From positions 1,088-7,670 of the forward strand of contig JALVLE010000355.1 of NCBI GenBank assembly GCA_027033555.1: a stretch of DNA of 6,583 nucleotides, read 5' to 3'. Source of the stretch: Caldifarciminota bacterium. GTDB lineage: Bacteria; Hydrothermota; Hydrothermia; UBA1063; CAJXJZ01. The notes below the pieces were generated by a model. That model searched no databases and was not told where the DNA came from. It was given only the letters and a program-made list of their open reading frames with translations. Below are positions 6,046 to 6,583 of the stretch, in pieces. Each line of letters begins with the position of its first letter. The first letter of the stretch is position 1. A program made the translations under genes and the position numbers.

Positions 6046-6475
6046 ACATAATTTCCCGTGGATTGCGGACGTTTTGAGGTTTTATAAGGGCATAAATCCG
6101 ACCATCGCGTCCTATTACAACCCTGTAAATACCGGGGGAATAAGAGTAAGCCTTTATGGTTCTGTGTGCTAAATCAAGGTAAATGATTCTGTGCCATGCC
6201 TTGTCAAGTGCCACTACTATGTAGTTACCGCGTGTCTTTTTAACATCCATATCTATTATTGTGGCAAAAAGAGGCACTCCAAGGTAATGCCTGGATGCCT
6301 GATCATTAAAAACTGGGATATCTATATCTATATGCCTTTCCCCACCGGGAAGAGGCCCATTGGCATCATAGGTTGTGTGATATTCAAAGAATTTAATCTG
6401 ATGAACAGCTGCATGTAAAAATGAAAGTGAAAACAGAAATACAGTCAAAAACATGAACACTCCAAACTTTTTCAT
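6035..6475 (-). CDS. N-terminal part of the secreted propeller protein, with signal peptide
   Basis: This 146-residue frame has a textbook Sec signal peptide: M-K-K, a hydrophobic core (~4-20, G-V-F-M-F-L-T-V-F-L-F-S-L-S-F-L), and a cleavage site near H-A-A (21-23). The mature part begins propeller-like repeats: Y-I-V-V-A-L-D (85-91), R-I-I-Y-L-D-L (96-102), Y-R-V-V-I-G-R-D-G-R-I-Y-A-L (117-130). ATG 6475 is supported by a strong ribosome-binding site, GGGAGGA at 6487-6481. The frame stops abruptly with T-stop just after R-E-I-M-Y-G. Its last bases overlap ATG 6045 of the next frame and contain a TATGTATG duplication. A 146-residue secreted protein ending in mid-propeller is unlikely to be complete, so it is read as the head of the larger interrupted gene. 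Confidence 0.78.
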   Translation of the reverse strand: MKKFGVFMFLTVFLFSLSFLHAAVHQIKFFEYHTTYDANGPLPGGERHIDIDIPVFNDQASRHYLGVPLFATIIDMDVKKTRGNYIVVALDKAWHRIIYLDLAHRTIKAYSYSPGIYRVVIGRDGRIYALIKPQNVRNPREIMYGT

Positions 6476-6480
6476 AAATT

Positions 6481-6487
6481 TCCTCCC
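6481..6487 (-). promoter_or_regulatory. Strong ribosome-binding site of the secreted propeller protein gene
   Basis: GGGAGGA on the minus strand (6487-6481) stands six bases before ATG 6475. The A+T-rich stretch just upstream (TAATATAAAA, 6498-6489) could supply a -10, but no matching -35 at a normal distance is seen, so I do not call a promoter here. Readthrough from the upstream gene is an alternative. Confidence 0.8.
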
Positions 6488-6495
6488 TTTTTATA

Positions 6496-6583
6496 TTATC
6501 TACAGAGATGGTTAAATTTTTCCTTATCCCATTTGAGTATAACAATCCTTAAATGTCCCTTTTTTCCATCAATCCTTATTCTG
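6496..6583 (-). CDS. C-terminal fragment of an unidentified upstream gene
   Basis: On the minus strand, the frame from 6582 reads 28 sense codons, R-I-R-I-D-G-K-K-G-H-L-R-I-V-I-L-K-W-D, then K-E-K-F-N-H-L-C-R, and stops at TAA 6498-6496. The family is not recognised. The composition (alternating hydrophobic and basic residues, use of AGA/AGG/ATA) resembles the neighbouring genes. The stop falls 20 bases before ATG 6475, with the ribosome-binding site of the next gene in between, an arrangement typical of an operon. A stop-free run of 28 codons can occur by chance, so this call is moderate. The gene starts beyond the right edge. Confidence 0.5.
   Translation of the reverse strand, partial: RIRIDGKKGHLRIVILKWDKEKFNHLCR

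Larger units (their letters stand above)
2280..6475 (-). pseudogene. Interrupted gene for a ~1,396-residue secreted beta-propeller protein
   Basis: Three overlapping minus-strand frames (6475-6035, 6045-4246, 4310-2280) read as one gene. The first has the only signal peptide, the last has the only T9SS sorting domain, and the middle has neither. Protein texture (beta-strand repeats rich in Y, D, S and G) continues across both junctions. Each junction needs a net +1 correction. At 6043-6050, removing one copy of the tandem TATG joins R-E-I directly to M-V-L-K-Y-I-P. At 4302-4308, removing one base from GGGAAAA joins Y-P-F-G-K to S-G-E-K-P. The joined product would be about 1,396 residues: signal peptide, propeller 1, FlgD-like Ig, propeller 2, Ig-like region, propeller 3, T9SS sorting domain. 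Possible causes are real gene decay, sequencing or assembly error (the second site is a homopolymer), or less likely programmed +1 frameshifting. The remaining frames are long and undamaged, so the lesions are either recent or artefactual. Confidence 0.7.

Noticed and set aside
4602..6418. Plus-strand open frames at 4602-4790, 5687-5893 and 6191-6418
   Set aside because: They are short, Cys/Tyr/Ser-rich shadows opposite continuous propeller coding sequence, with no start signals.

Overview
This window is an A+T-rich, gene-dense bacterial segment, and nearly everything is on the minus strand. The best clue to the host is the protein encoded at 2280-6475: a signal peptide, beta-propeller-like repeats, a FlgD-type Ig segment and a C-terminal type IX secretion (Por/T9SS type A) sorting domain. 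That combination is typical of the FCB superphylum and its uncultured relatives (for example WOR-3/Hydrothermae-like, Marinimicrobia or Ignavibacteria-like lineages). Frequent AGA/AGG/ATA codons would fit a thermophile, but that is a weak inference. There are no rRNA, tRNA, CRISPR or mobile-element signals.

Layout, left to right. (1) 1-110, minus: the first 36 codons of a GarK/GlxK-type glycerate kinase, with a promoter so close to the ATG that the mRNA may be leaderless. (2) 232-525, plus: a complete 97-residue MTH1187/UPF0045 thiamine-binding-like protein with a strong Shine-Dalgarno. It is the only plus-strand gene, and its stop codon overlaps the next gene's stop tail to tail. (3) 522-2188, minus: a two-gene operon made of a stand-alone CBS-pair protein followed by a CPA2-type cation/proton antiporter. 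The two are coupled by a TAGTG stop/start overlap and driven by a near-consensus extended -10 promoter at 2210-2238. (4) 2280-6475, minus: three overlapping reading frames that look like one gene of about 1,396 codons, broken twice, each time by a net +1 shift (at a TATGTATG tandem duplication and at a GGGAAAA run). (5) 6496-6583, minus: the last 28 codons of an unidentified upstream gene, 20 bases from the start of the large secreted-protein gene.

How the genes relate: the CBS protein and the antiporter probably form one functional unit, with a nucleotide-sensing subunit supplied in trans to a transporter that carries no regulatory domain of its own. The large secreted protein is a separate transcription unit. 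The small thiamine-binding protein and the glycerate kinase are divergently transcribed from the 121-base gap at 111-231. No wholly new system is evident. The items most worth checking are the doubly interrupted secreted-protein gene and the coupled CBS-antiporter pair.
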